From the NCBI GenBank assembly GCA_028284345.1, contig JANQRY010000006.1:620001-684000 (forward strand): a DNA stretch of 64,000 nt. The letters run 5' to 3'. Shown here one piece after another: positions 1 to 8,405 of the stretch (positions are counted from its first letter, which is position 1; each line of letters opens with the position of its first letter). Both the position numbers and the translations under genes were made by a program. Origin of the DNA: Hyphococcus sp. (GTDB lineage Bacteria > Pseudomonadota > Alphaproteobacteria > Caulobacterales > Parvularculaceae). Under the pieces are notes generated by a model. It was not told the origin of the DNA. It worked only from the letters and a program-made list of their open reading frames with translations, and did not search any database.

Positions 1-101
1 TCGGCGAGCACCAGCCGGTCGCCGGCCTCAGCGAAACGGCGCGCGGACGCCGCCCCGACCGGCGACGCCGCGCCGGTGACAATGACAGAGCGCCCGGTCA
101 T
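1..101 (-). CDS. SDR-family oxidoreductase, N-terminal fragment cut by the window edge
   Basis: Only the first 33 codons lie in the window; the gene runs off the left edge. The start reads MTGRSVIVTGAASPVG, the beta1-turn-alpha1 Rossmann start of a short-chain dehydrogenase/reductase (TGxxxxxG nucleotide-binding pattern), followed by AARRF-like helix residues and AGDRLVLA, as expected for the second beta strand. An upstream ATG at 104-106 is followed at once by TGA in frame, so the ATG at 99-101 is the start. The substrate cannot be told from this fragment. It is on the same strand as the DUF465 gene at 292-471, with a 190-base gap between them. Confidence 0.7.
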   Translation of the reverse strand, partial: MTGRSVIVTGAASPVGAASARRFAEAGDRLVLA

Positions 102-291
102 TTCATGCGTCCCCGGGGCTCCGGACTCGCGCCGGCGCCCGCACGCGAAAAAGCATGCAGACGCGGGCCATCAGGCTGCAATATGATGTTCAGAATGAGC
201 ACTTTTGCCCTTCGGCCGTGCGCTGTCTGCGACGGCGCGGCAATGTTGCTTGTCAATCCGTATACGCCGTATCTGGACGGCGTTGCGCCCT

Positions 292-471
292 CTAATTCAT
301 ACGGGCGGGCTCGGCGAGCCCTTCAATCTGGTCCTTGATCTTCAGCTTCTCGCGCTTCATTTCAACGACCCGGAGTTCGTCAAAGGCGGGATGTTTCATC
401 TCCGCGGAAATTTCCGCTTCCAGCTCCTGGTGCCGCTTCGTTAGCGAATCCATCTGAGCGTTTGACGCCAT
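292..471 (-). CDS. YdcH/DUF465 family small coiled-coil protein
   Basis: This 59-residue protein has the heptad-like charged helix of the DUF465/YdcH family: SLTKRHQELEAEIS, then a short turn with HPAFDELRV, then KREKLKIKDQIEGL. The family is widespread in proteobacteria and its biochemical role is not established. The open frame extends further upstream, but the ATG at 469-471 is preferred because AGGAGG lies 6-7 bases ahead of it and homology begins there. A second YdcH-type gene lies only 750 bases away at 1223-1534. A 7-bp inverted repeat (264-270 with 277-283) follows the stop but has no T-run. Confidence 0.8.
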   Translation of the reverse strand: MASNAQMDSLTKRHQELEAEISAEMKHPAFDELRVVEMKREKLKIKDQIEGLAEPARMN

Positions 472-644
472 AGTCAGCCTCCTTTTTGTGCATGGGTGAA
501 GTAAAGCATAAATCAGCCTTCTTCGCCACTGATTGGCGATCGGATTTGACGATTGGCGGACGTTCATTTTGCGTTAACCCTGGGCCTGCGGGAATGCGCT
601 TAGCTATTTGACTTTGCGACAAATATTACGCTTACCTAACCCTG

Positions 645-1226
645 ATGACAGGACCTGTGGAAGACCGCAACAGCGCCGACGCGACGGGCGCTTTCTGGGC
701 CTGGGCGAGCGCCGCCTACGCCCGGCCCGGCGCCGCCGATTCGCTTCTTGCAGCCCAGGACAGCGCCGGCCTCAACGTCAATATGGCGCTTTGGGCGTGC
801 TGGACGGCGACCCGTTTCGAGGATGCGCCGGACGGCGCCCTTCGACGCGCCGCCGAGGCCATCGCCGACTGGCATCAGCAGGTGACGCTTCCGTTGCGCG
901 CGGCGCGACGCGGCGCGAAACCTTTTGAACGCCACCCCGACTTCGCCGGCGCCGGCGAGTTGCGCGATGCCATCAAGGCGTCGGAACTCGAAGCGGAGCG
1001 CATTGAAATCAACATTCTCGACCGCCTCGCCTTTCGCCTTTTGACGCCCGCCGACGATGGCGACGCAAAAGCGCGGGCGCGGCGCAATCTCGCCGCTTAT
1101 GCGTCGCTGGCCGGAGCGGCGAAGCGCGAGGGATTTTCCACTGCATTGCTTCATCAGATCATCGACCATATCTTTGACGGGCCTCGGGAAAAGACGCCCG
1201 CGGGACGGGAGCGCGAGCCTTCGTGA
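645..1226 (+). CDS. TIGR02444 family protein (DUF2390)
   Basis: This 193-residue, mostly helical protein has the family pattern FWAWASAAYARPG near the N-terminus, then a conserved aromatic stretch (MALWACWTA) and a region of alternating small and charged helices. The function of TIGR02444/DUF2390 is unknown. Its C-terminal tail is Arg/Pro rich and probably disordered. The stop codon overlaps the GTG start of the next gene (GTGA), so the two are translationally coupled. No signal peptide or membrane segment is visible. Confidence 0.65.
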   Translation: MTGPVEDRNSADATGAFWAWASAAYARPGAADSLLAAQDSAGLNVNMALWACWTATRFEDAPDGALRRAAEAIADWHQQVTLPLRAARRGAKPFERHPDFAGAGELRDAIKASELEAERIEINILDRLAFRLLTPADDGDAKARARRNLAAYASLAGAAKREGFSTALLHQIIDHIFDGPREKTPAGREREPS

Positions 1227-1534
1227 CAGACAAGAAACCGCCATCGGGCGACGGCCCATCCGGCGGCGACATTGAGACTTTTGAAAAACTCGTCGACCAG
1301 CGGCGATTTACGGCGCGCGATCAGGATTTTGACGGCGCGAACGACGAGGCACTCGCGATCCGCCTCGCAACGCTGGAAGAAGAGCACCGCGACCTCGACG
1401 CGGCGATCCGCGCGCTGGAATCTTCCGCGCCTTACGAACGGATTTCGATTGCGCGCCTCAAGAAGAAAAAACTGCAGCTCAAGGACGAGATCCAGAAACT
1501 GAAGGACGCGATGCTCCCCGACATCATCGCCTGA
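1223..1534 (+). CDS. YdcH/DUF465 family protein with N-terminal extension
   Basis: The 103-residue product has a polar N-terminal segment (residues 1-40) followed by a DUF465-like pair of helices: RLATLEEEHRDLDAAIRALE, then YERISIARLKKKKLQLKDEI. Conserved leucine spacing and the Lys-rich KKKKLQLKDEI end match the YdcH pattern. The start is GTG at 1223-1225, overlapping the upstream stop by 4 bases. The gene abuts the convergent diguanylate cyclase stop at 1535 with no gap. The usual YdcH protein is 60-80 residues, so the N-terminal extension is unusual. Function unknown. Confidence 0.7.
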   Translation: MTDKKPPSGDGPSGGDIETFEKLVDQRRFTARDQDFDGANDEALAIRLATLEEEHRDLDAAIRALESSAPYERISIARLKKKKLQLKDEIQKLKDAMLPDIIA

Positions 1535-2242
1535 TCATTTCAGTTTCTTGGCTTCGTACATCGCCTCGTCGGCGAGGTTCATGGCCTCCTGCGCAGAGAC
1601 GCCTTTGCGGATTTCGACCGCGCCCCAGGAAACGCCCGCCCGAAACGTCGCGCCATCCCATTCAACCGGCTTTTCAGCGACCAGCGTCTCAATCTTTTTC
1701 GCCTTGGTCGCGGCAATCGCTTCGTCCGCCTGAAGCAGCAGCACGGCGAACTCGTCGCCGCCAAGGCGCGCGACGACGTCAGTCTGGCGCACATTGCGCG
1801 TCAAGGTTTCCGCCACATGCTCAAGCGCCGCATCGCCGGCGGCGTGGCCGCGCTCGTCGTTGATTTTCTTCAGATCGTTGAGATCGATGAACACCAGACT
1901 GGCGCGCATCTGGTAACGCTCGTTCATGGCGAGGGCCCGGTCGAGTTCGCGGGCGAAAGCGCGCCGATTAAGAACGTCCAGCATCGGATCGCGATCGGCC
2001 AGCGCTTCAAGCTCGTCGATGCGATGGCGCGCCTGGTCCAGTTCCGTGCGAATGGCGCGGATGTCGTCGATGAGCTTGATCAGGGCCGCGCGCACTTTCG
2101 GCGTCAATTCGGCGTCAGGAATGCCAAGCAGCGTCATTTCATCGACGGGCGATACGGGGTTAGCGCGGGCGGTCGGCTGCGCCGCGCCAGCGCGTTCAAT
2201 TTTCGGCGACCCCGTCGGGCCGGAAGGCCTGTTAATCTTCAT
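1535..2242 (-). CDS. GGDEF-domain diguanylate cyclase
   Basis: This 235-residue protein is predicted to make cyclic di-GMP from two GTP. A C-terminal GGDEF domain spans about residues 80-235 with an intact GGDEF signature at 161-165. An RxxD allosteric inhibitory site (RQTD, residues 152-155) sits five residues before it, so product feedback is likely. The metal-binding FIDLNDLKKIND strand is present near 118-129. The N-terminal part (1-45) is Pro/Ala rich; residues 46-85 form a coiled-coil-like helix that may drive dimerisation. No membrane segment or receiver domain is visible, so the input signal is unknown. It is convergent with, and abuts, the upstream YdcH gene. Confidence 0.9.
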   Translation of the reverse strand: MKINRPSGPTGSPKIERAGAAQPTARANPVSPVDEMTLLGIPDAELTPKVRAALIKLIDDIRAIRTELDQARHRIDELEALADRDPMLDVLNRRAFARELDRALAMNERYQMRASLVFIDLNDLKKINDERGHAAGDAALEHVAETLTRNVRQTDVVARLGGDEFAVLLLQADEAIAATKAKKIETLVAEKPVEWDGATFRAGVSWGAVEIRKGVSAQEAMNLADEAMYEAKKLK

Positions 2243-2426
2243 TGCAGAGACGCACGTTCATGATGAGCAAACCTCAGGTCGCATCCACGCCAGCTAACAC
2301 AAGACAATCCAAAACGCAGAACAGGATTTGACTAACCCCTTAGCAGAAATCTGCGCCGTTTGCGCATTATCACATTTTGGCGCGGGGCCGGCTCGTTTCG
2401 CCGCTTGCACCTTGTGACGAACGTCG

Positions 2427-2604
2427 CAACGTCCCATGTTCGTTCTCGCGGACGGTTATGCTCTGAGTCCCCTTCGGCATGACCGGCTCCCGCGTCCGGT
2501 GTGAGGAGGCGTCGACCATCGCGCCCCCGTCTGTAAGGTCGGCGTCTCCTTCTCCGCGCACCCGCCCCTCTTTCCGCCGATCCGCGCCTTGCATAGAGGC
2601 GCCG
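2427..2604 (+). ncRNA. ssrS: Probable 6S RNA (ssrS-like) upstream of purE
   Basis: The 408-base gap between the cyclase and purE has no convincing gene but folds by eye into one long hairpin. An outer pair ATGT (2436-2439) with GCAT (2591-2594) is followed, across an internal loop starting TTCG, by CGCGGA (2447-2452) with TCCGCG (2581-2586). A bubble follows, holding CTCTGAGTCC on the 5' side. Then come GGTGTG (2498-2503) with CGCACC (about 2557-2562) and an apical stem of about 15 bp (2503-2517 with 2537-2552, one bulge and two G-U pairs). The order AUGU / UUCG loop / GC stem / CUGAG bubble matches the layout of E. coli 6S RNA. The ends are approximate and the outermost closing stem is weak. 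A TTGACT element at 2328-2333 may be its -35. Confidence 0.5.
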
Positions 2605-2651
2605 CGATGATGTATGCCCCCGCCTTTCCGTTTGGAGGCGCAAGGGAAGCC

Positions 2652-3149
2652 ATGACGGACAAAGGGTCGACGCCGCGCGTCGGCGTGATTATGGGCTCGC
2701 GTTCGGACTGGCCGACCATGTCGCTCGCCGCCGACCTTCTGGCTGCGCTCGACGTTCCCTACGAAACGAAAATCGTCTCCGCCCACCGCACGCCGGACAG
2801 GCTTTTTCAATACGCCAAGGGCGCGGCTGACCGTGGTCTCAAGGTCATCATCGCCGGCGCCGGCGGCGCGGCGCATCTGCCCGGCATGGCGGCGTCGATG
2901 ACGCGGCTGCCGGTGATCGGCGTGCCGGTCCAGTCAAAGACGCTGAAAGGGCTCGACAGCCTTCTCTCCATTGTCCAGATGCCCGCCGGCGTGCCCGTCG
3001 CAACGGTGGCGATCGGCGAGGCCGGCGCCAAAAACGCAGGGCTTTTAGCAGCCGAAATTCTCGCCACGTCCGATGACGCCCTCGCCGCGCGCCTTGACGC
3101 ATGGCGCGCAAAGCAAACCTCATCCGTCGCCGAAACGGTCGAGGACTGA
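2652..3149 (+). CDS. purE: N5-carboxyaminoimidazole ribonucleotide mutase
   Basis: PurE (165 residues) converts N5-CAIR to CAIR in de novo purine synthesis. Class I PurE motifs are all present: GSRSDW (residues 15-20), SAHRTP (43-48, with the catalytic His) and [11 protein letters not shown] (68-78). The open frame begins earlier at 2589, but the ATG at 2652 fits the family N-terminus and has an AAGGGA site about 7 bases upstream; the earlier codons overlap the predicted 6S RNA. The next gene, purK, starts 10 bases after the stop, giving the standard purEK pair. Confidence 0.96.
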   Translation: MTDKGSTPRVGVIMGSRSDWPTMSLAADLLAALDVPYETKIVSAHRTPDRLFQYAKGAADRGLKVIIAGAGGAAHLPGMAASMTRLPVIGVPVQSKTLKGLDSLLSIVQMPAGVPVATVAIGEAGAKNAGLLAAEILATSDDALAARLDAWRAKQTSSVAETVED

Positions 3150-3159
3150 TATTTCCGCC

Positions 3160-4278
3160 GTGACGCGCCGCGCGCCCTCCCCGACGCTACAGCCCGGCGA
3201 CACGGTCGGCATTCTCGGCGGCGGCCAGCTCGGGCGCATGTTGTCCCTCGCCGCAGCGTCGCTCGGCCTCCGGACGCATATATATTGTCCGGACGAGGAC
3301 TGCCCGGCCTCCCATGTCTCCGCGCGCTTCACGCAAGCGGCCTATGACGACGAGAAGGCGCTCAAAGATTTCGCCGCCGCCGTCGACGTCGTCACCTATG
3401 AGTTCGAAAACGTCCCCGTTGACGCCGTCGCCGTTCTTGAAGCCGCAGGCGCAACGGTGCGCCCCGGCGCCATGGCGCTTGAAAAAGCCCAGGACCGCCT
3501 GGTCGAGAAGCAGTTTGTCCGCAGTCTCGGCGTCGCCACGGCGGACTTTCACGGCGTCGACGATCTCGCCGCACTGGAACAGGGCCTCAAAGAGGTCGGC
3601 CGCCCGGCAATATTGAAAACCCGCCGCCTCGGCTATGACGGCAAGGGCCAGACGCGGCTGACCGATCCGGACATCGACCTCCACGCGTCCTTTGAGAAGG
3701 CCGTCGCCTATGCGTGGGCGGAAGTCGGCGCGGCGCCCTCCATTCTGGAAGCCTTCGTGCCGTTTGAACGGGAAATCTCGATCATCGGCGCCCGCGCCGC
3801 AGACGGCGACATCCGGCTCTACGACCCCATCGAAAATGTGCACGCAAGCGGCATCCTGAAAACCTCAACAGCGCCCGCGCGCGTCGCGCCGGAAACGCGC
3901 GCCGAGGCCGAACAGGCGACCGTCGCCATTCTCAAAGCGCTCGATTATGCGGGCGTCATCGGCGTTGAATTTTTCGTGCTGCCGGGGGGCGCCGTCGTCG
4001 TCAATGAGATGGCGCCGCGCGTTCACAATTCCGGCCACCTGACCGCGGACGCCTGCGCCGTCTCGCAGTTCGAACAGCATATCCGCGCCGTCGCCGGCTG
4101 GCCGCTGGGCGACCCGGCCCGCCATTCGGACGCGGTCATGGAAAACCTTATCGGGGATGAAGTCGGCAAATGGCGCGACATCGTCCGCGAAGCAAACGCC
4201 GCGTTACATCTCTACGGCAAAGGCGAAGCGCGGCCAGGCCGAAAGATGGGGCATGTGACGCGGTTGACGTCAACGTAA
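3160..4278 (+). CDS. purK: 5-(carboxyamino)imidazole ribonucleotide synthase
   Basis: PurK (372 residues) is the ATP-grasp enzyme that carboxylates AIR to N5-CAIR, the substrate of the preceding PurE. The N-terminal GILGGGQLGRM pattern is at residues 17-27, the ATP-binding KTRRLGYDGKGQ stretch lies near the middle, and NEMAPRVHNSGH lies near the C-terminal catalytic site. The open frame extends 29 codons upstream inside purE, but the GTG at 3160-3162 places the Rossmann-like GGGQLG motif at the usual distance from the start. It is in an operon with purE (10-base gap) and ends 46 bases before the mechanosensitive channel gene. Confidence 0.95.
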   Translation: MTRRAPSPTLQPGDTVGILGGGQLGRMLSLAAASLGLRTHIYCPDEDCPASHVSARFTQAAYDDEKALKDFAAAVDVVTYEFENVPVDAVAVLEAAGATVRPGAMALEKAQDRLVEKQFVRSLGVATADFHGVDDLAALEQGLKEVGRPAILKTRRLGYDGKGQTRLTDPDIDLHASFEKAVAYAWAEVGAAPSILEAFVPFEREISIIGARAADGDIRLYDPIENVHASGILKTSTAPARVAPETRAEAEQATVAILKALDYAGVIGVEFFVLPGGAVVVNEMAPRVHNSGHLTADACAVSQFEQHIRAVAGWPLGDPARHSDAVMENLIGDEVGKWRDIVREANAALHLYGKGEARPGRKMGHVTRLTST

Positions 4279-4324
4279 CGAACATCTTCACAACCATCAC
4301 GCAAAACGGCGACATTGTTTTCCC

Positions 4325-5617
4325 ATGAATGACCTGCCCGCCAAGATTCAACAACTGGCTCAGTCTTTTCTGGACTGGGTCGGCAGCATCGAATTCATCA
4401 TTCAGGCGGGGATCGCCGCTTTTGCAATCCTCGCCGCCTACTTGCTGACGGCTGTCGTAAAGGCCCGCTTTAAGGCGCCAACGGCCGACGCCGCTTTGGA
4501 CGGCGTCAACGTCGTCGCGGACGTCCTCGGCAAGGCGCGCGAGCTGGCGCTTCCGCTGTTTGCGGTCCTGGCGCTGGCGGTCGCCATGGAAGTGAGCCGC
4601 GCGACCATTCAAGACGTTGAACTGGTCAGAATTGTTCTGGGGCTCAGCGTCGTCTTTCTCATCCATCGGATCGTCAATCGGTTCATCAGCACCAAGTTCA
4701 TCATCGCACTGACAAACTGGGTCGCCCTGCCGGTCGCCCTCTTACTGGTTTTCGGCTGGCTCGACGATGTAACAGGCCTTCTCGACCGATACTCCATCGA
4801 AGTGGGCAGCATTCGCGTCTCGGCCTATGCGATGGCGCGCACGATATTTTTCGGCGTCTTCCTGTTCTGGCTGGGGCGCATCTCGAATTCGACCGGCAAA
4901 CGCGTCATCCGGAGCCGCCCCGATTTCGACGTGCGCACGCGCGAGATCCTGTCCAAGCTGTTTGAGATCAGCCTGTTCGTCTTTATCGCCCTCGTCTTGT
5001 TGCAGGTGATGGGCATCAACTTTACCGCGCTCGCCGTTTTCGGCGGCGCCGTGGGCGTCGGTCTCGGCTTTGGATTGCAACAGATCGCATCGAATTTCAT
5101 TTCGGGCATCATCATCCTGCTCGATAAGTCCATCACCATTGGCGACTATATCGAGCTTGAAGACGGGCGCACCGGCATATTGCGGGATCTGACGATGCGC
5201 TCCGCGACCCTCGAAACCTTCGACGGCAAGGACATCATGGTCCCCAACGAAAAGTTCATCACGACGACGTTTACAAACTGGACCCACAACAACGCTAAGC
5301 AACGCTATTCCCTGAACTTCTCGGTGGCGTACAAAACGGACTTGCCGGCGATGTTCGACATCGTCCGCAATGTGGTGGCGAGCCACCCCAAAGTTCTGAG
5401 CGGCGACGATGTTCCCATCGAGGAACGACCCGACGCCGAAATCGAAAGTTTCGGCGACTCCGGCGTCAACATTCTTGTAGAATTCTGGATGGAGGGAATC
5501 GACGACGGCGTTAATCGCGTCGGCGGCGATTTGCTTCTGATGATCTGGACGGCGTTGAAAGAGAACGGCATCGAAATTCCGTTCCCGCAACGGGAAGTCT
5601 CGATCCTGCAGTCGTAA
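4325..5617 (+). CDS. MscS-family mechanosensitive ion channel
   Basis: This 430-residue inner-membrane protein has about six hydrophobic segments (near residues 24-44, 72-90, 100-118, 128-147, 168-186 and 213-232). They are followed by the pore-lining MscS TM3 signature, about 238-269, rich in Gly/Ala (FGGAVGVGLGFGLQQ, then SNFISGIIILLDKSI). The soluble beta domain starts with GDYIELEDGRTG and continues to a C-terminal alpha/beta domain ending near QREVSI. It should release solutes on hypo-osmotic shock. It resembles the larger MscS homologues, not the minimal 286-residue E. coli MscS. A strong bidirectional terminator separates it from amt. Confidence 0.92.
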   Translation: MNDLPAKIQQLAQSFLDWVGSIEFIIQAGIAAFAILAAYLLTAVVKARFKAPTADAALDGVNVVADVLGKARELALPLFAVLALAVAMEVSRATIQDVELVRIVLGLSVVFLIHRIVNRFISTKFIIALTNWVALPVALLLVFGWLDDVTGLLDRYSIEVGSIRVSAYAMARTIFFGVFLFWLGRISNSTGKRVIRSRPDFDVRTREILSKLFEISLFVFIALVLLQVMGINFTALAVFGGAVGVGLGFGLQQIASNFISGIIILLDKSITIGDYIELEDGRTGILRDLTMRSATLETFDGKDIMVPNEKFITTTFTNWTHNNAKQRYSLNFSVAYKTDLPAMFDIVRNVVASHPKVLSGDDVPIEERPDAEIESFGDSGVNILVEFWMEGIDDGVNRVGGDLLLMIWTALKENGIEIPFPQREVSILQS

Positions 5618-5635
5618 CAAACGGCAACGCCTATT

Positions 5636-5684
5636 GCTTAAAAGAAACGGCGGCGCCGTAACCGGCGCCGCCGTATAATTTTAT
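5636..5684. terminator. Bidirectional terminator between mscS-type gene and amt
   Basis: A perfect 11-bp stem ACGGCGGCGCC (5647-5657) pairs with GGCGCCGCCGT (5664-5674) around a 6-base loop. The upstream flank is A-rich (CTTAAAAGAA) and the downstream flank T-rich (ATAATTTTAT), so it can stop both convergent genes. Confidence 0.85.
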
Positions 5685-5697
5685 ATCTCGCTGGCCT

Positions 5698-7047
5698 TTA
5701 CTCGGCCGGGCGCAATTCCCGATCGCTGAAGTCGGGCCACGCCGGCGCGCCGACCTCTGAGTCGTCGAGGCCCTTGTCCTCGTCATCGGCGCTTGCGCGA
5801 ATGCCGATCACGATTTTCAGGAAGAACCAAAGGACGATACTGATCGAGAACACGAACACGGCGTTGGCGCCGACGCCCACGGCCTGACCGACGAAATTGG
5901 CGTCGCTATTCGTCAACGGCACCGCCATCGTTCCCCAGATGCCGCAGAACAGGTGCGCCGGGATCGCGCCGACGACATCGTCAACGCGCAGATTTTCTAG
6001 GACCGGCGTCGTCACGAAAATGATCACGCCGCCGACGGAGCCGATTAGCGCCGCCTGCCAGACCGCCGGCGTCAGCGGCTCGGCGGTGATCGCCACAAGA
6101 CCGCCAATGGCACCGTTAAGGGCCATGGAAAGGTCGATCTTGCGTTTCAACAGGGTGCAGAGCGTCACGACCGTGATCACGCCCGTAGCCGCAGCCATGT
6201 TCGTATTGACGAAGATGTTCGACACGGAAATTGCGTCGCTCAGCGAACCGAGCGCGAGTTGCGAGCCGCCGTTAAAGCCGAACCAGCCGAGCCAGAGAAT
6301 GAAAACGCCAAGCGTCGCAAGCGGCAGGCTCGATCCGCGCAGCTGATTGATCTGCCCGTCGGGGCCGTATTTGCCGCGGCGCGGTCCAAGCGCGATGGCG
6401 CCGGCGAGCGCCGCCCAGCCGCCTGTCGCGTGAACGAGCGTCGAGCCGGCGAAATCGGAAAACCCGTAGCGGGAGTCGAGCCAGCCGCCGCCCCATTCCC
6501 AGGACGCCTGGATCGGATAGATCAGGCCCGTCAGCAACGCCGTGAAGATAAAGAACGGCCAGAGGCGCACGCGCTCGGCAATGGTGCCGGAAACGATCGA
6601 CGCGCAGGTCGCAACGAAAACCATCTGGAAAAACCAGTCGGACGATGCCGAATATCCCGTATCAAGCGCCGCGGAATCATCGGCCGCCCAGATAGACAGC
6701 GTTCCAATCCAGCCGCCTTCGTCAACGCCGTAAATCACGTTGTACCCGATGAGCCAGACCATCACCGTCGCAATCGAATAGAGCGTGATGTTCTTTAAAC
6801 AGATCGTCGCTGCATTTTTTGAGCGAACAAGGCCGGCTTCCAGCATACAGAAGCCCGCCGCCATAAACATGACGACCATCCCCATAATGAGGAATAGCAA
6901 TGTGTTGAAAACAAAGGTCGTGTCCGGCGCCGGCGTTGTCGCAACGGCTTCCACGGCCGATGCATCTTGCGCGAGCGCAACGCCTGCAAGCGTTGCAACG
7001 CCCGCAGTCAGTCCGACGATCAAATTTCGTATTGAATTGGAATTCAT
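5698..7047 (-). CDS. amt: Ammonium transporter (Amt family)
   Basis: This 449-residue transporter moves ammonium across the inner membrane. A cleavable signal-like segment (residues 1-27) is followed by about 11 membrane helices. The substrate-path residues can be placed: Asp in SDFAGSTLVH (about D198) and the twin pore histidines H206 (LVHATGG) and H365 (IPAHLFCG). AGFCMLEAGLVRSKN near 64-78 is the family N-terminal signature. The open frame extends to 7158, but the ATG at 7045-7047 is chosen because GAGGGG precedes it and the signal peptide begins there. amt is usually followed or preceded by the PII gene glnK; none is adjacent. A terminator-like hairpin lies in its leader. Confidence 0.94.
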   Translation of the reverse strand: MNSNSIRNLIVGLTAGVATLAGVALAQDASAVEAVATTPAPDTTFVFNTLLFLIMGMVVMFMAAGFCMLEAGLVRSKNAATICLKNITLYSIATVMVWLIGYNVIYGVDEGGWIGTLSIWAADDSAALDTGYSASSDWFFQMVFVATCASIVSGTIAERVRLWPFFIFTALLTGLIYPIQASWEWGGGWLDSRYGFSDFAGSTLVHATGGWAALAGAIALGPRRGKYGPDGQINQLRGSSLPLATLGVFILWLGWFGFNGGSQLALGSLSDAISVSNIFVNTNMAAATGVITVVTLCTLLKRKIDLSMALNGAIGGLVAITAEPLTPAVWQAALIGSVGGVIIFVTTPVLENLRVDDVVGAIPAHLFCGIWGTMAVPLTNSDANFVGQAVGVGANAVFVFSISIVLWFFLKIVIGIRASADDEDKGLDDSEVGAPAWPDFSDRELRPAE

Positions 7048-7099
7048 ATGCCCCTCACCAAGCCAGGTCTTGTCCCACGGCGCTAACTTCGTCACCGCC

Positions 7100-7131
7100 A
7101 AATCAAAAATCATCCGCTGCCGGATGATCTT
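7100..7131 (-). promoter_or_regulatory. Terminator-like hairpin in the amt leader (possible attenuator)
   Basis: On the amt strand the sequence reads ATCATCCG-GCAG-CGGATGAT (7128 to 7109) followed directly by TTTTGATTT. The flanking A's and T's and a G-U pair extend the stem to about 12 bp. It lies about 58 bases before the amt start and points toward it, so it would sit in the mRNA leader. A separate palindrome, TTGCATTGCAA (7153-7163), lies just upstream and could be a protein operator. No clear sigma-54 promoter was seen. Confidence 0.5.
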
Positions 7132-7347
7132 TTCAGCGTGACAAGTTTTTTCTTGCATTGCAACATAGAAAATCGCTAAATTGCAAAATGTAGCGATTGA
7201 TACGAGTATTTATCACATTTTTTGATATTTTATGCTATAAAAATAACATATTATTTCTCAAAATGGGTATAGCGGGCATAGACCCGATGTGGGAGCATGA
7301 CGAAAAGCCGTAGTCGACGGCGACGCTAGCGGTAGCAAGAGGGGTCC

Positions 7348-7641
7348 ATGAGCGAAGAACAGGTTGCTGCGCGTCTTGTCGCGGACATAGAGACGCATCT
7401 CGCATGGTTTCATTTCAGTGCACTGACAATCGGCTGCATTCTGATGTTGACCGCAGTGTTTCTCTCCGCGCGCGCCTATGCGGCGCTTTCTGAAGCGCGT
7501 CTTCTTTATTACCGCGGACGCGTCCACGAAACTGACGGCGCCCATGGCGGCGGCGCGCGTCGTCAATCGACGCCGGCGAATATTAACGCCGCGGCAAACC
7601 GGCGCAAAATCCCGACGCGACGCGGCCGCACATTGCCGTAA
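7348..7641 (+). CDS. Small single-span membrane protein, unknown function
   Basis: The 97-residue product has one clear membrane helix (about residues 22-42, FSALTIGCILMLTAVFLSA) after a short acidic N-terminus. A basic, Gly/Arg-rich and probably disordered tail follows. AAGAGGGG lies about 6 bases before the ATG, supporting translation. I do not recognise the family. It is divergent from amt across an AT-rich 300-base region and convergent with COQ9. Confidence 0.5.
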   Translation: MSEEQVAARLVADIETHLAWFHFSALTIGCILMLTAVFLSARAYAALSEARLLYYRGRVHETDGAHGGGARRQSTPANINAAANRRKIPTRRGRTLP

Positions 7642-7671
7642 GCGCTGAAAACCCGCGCCCGCGCGCCGACC

Positions 7672-8346
7672 TCACCGCCCCGCCGGATAACGCAGCTTTG
7701 CGAACCACTCGATCGGCGCCGCCGGATCGATCCCCAGTTTTTTCGCCTGCGCTTTTGCTTTCTCGAATTGCATGACATTGCCGATGCGCGCATCGAGAAA
7801 GGCGTGGGTCGCCGCTTCATCCTCGCTGTCGTCGGCGAGCCACCGCGCCATGGTCGAGGTGATGACGCCGGAAAGAATGGCGCGCTTAGTGTAAAAGTTG
7901 AAATCGGTCGATTTGTCGCCGAGGCCACGCCAGATCGCATCGGCCGTCGCCCAGACCAGCTTCGCCGCGAGCGGCCCCATGGACGGCGAAGCAAGCAGCG
8001 CTGTGGAGCGACGCACCGCCTCTTTATCGTCATGGAGGATTTCGAGGCGCGCGCGCACTGCGCCGGCGACCTTGTCCCGGATCCGCTGTTCGGCAAATCC
8101 CGGCGCGGCCATGGCGTCGCCCATCATCTCGTCGGCGACGGCCGACCAGTAGCGGATGACATCGCGGACGCCGGCCGGAAACGCGGCTTTGGCGGTCGCC
8201 GCGTCCACATCCGCGGCGCGAATCGCGTCCGACAGCATGCGGCCCGTCCAGCCGTCAAAGGGCGCAAGCGCCAGGCAATGCTCGAGAATTACGCCCCGCG
8301 CCGCTTCAAAGCCATCCGCATCACAGGTTTTATCAACGTTTTCCAT
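7672..8346 (-). CDS. COQ9 family protein (ubiquinone biosynthesis)
   Basis: This 224-residue all-helical protein has the COQ9 pattern. A TetR-like N-terminal part (residues 10-70: [19 protein letters not shown], then [15 protein letters not shown]) precedes the lipid-binding C-terminal part ([30 protein letters not shown]). COQ9 binds ubiquinone intermediates and aids the COQ7-type hydroxylation step. The SxDxNxYTKR-like stretch is the strongest family marker. It is divergent from rpsU, a common neighbour of coq9 in alphaproteobacteria. No start conflict: the ATG at 8344-8346 begins the conserved region closely. Confidence 0.9.
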   Translation of the reverse strand: MENVDKTCDADGFEAARGVILEHCLALAPFDGWTGRMLSDAIRAADVDAATAKAAFPAGVRDVIRYWSAVADEMMGDAMAAPGFAEQRIRDKVAGAVRARLEILHDDKEAVRRSTALLASPSMGPLAAKLVWATADAIWRGLGDKSTDFNFYTKRAILSGVITSTMARWLADDSEDEAATHAFLDARIGNVMQFEKAKAQAKKLGIDPAAPIEWFAKLRYPAGR

Positions 8347-8405
8347 GGGTTATCCGACTTCACGCAGGCGCCAAACGCGCGCCCGGTCTTATATAGACTT
8401 GGCCC

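Noticed and set aside
264-283. Inverted repeat ACGCCGT-ATCTGG-ACGGCGT after the DUF465 gene as a terminator
   Set aside because: There is no T-run after the stem on the minus strand, so it is at best a weak or factor-dependent stop; not annotated as a terminator.
2370-2876. Minus-strand open frames of up to 168 codons across the purE upstream region
   Set aside because: Arg/Gly-rich translations without a ribosome site that run into purE antisense. The predicted 6S RNA explains the gap better.
7164-7347. A sigma-54 promoter for amt
   Set aside because: No GG-N10-GC core of the TGGCAC-N5-TTGC type was found in the AT-rich upstream region.
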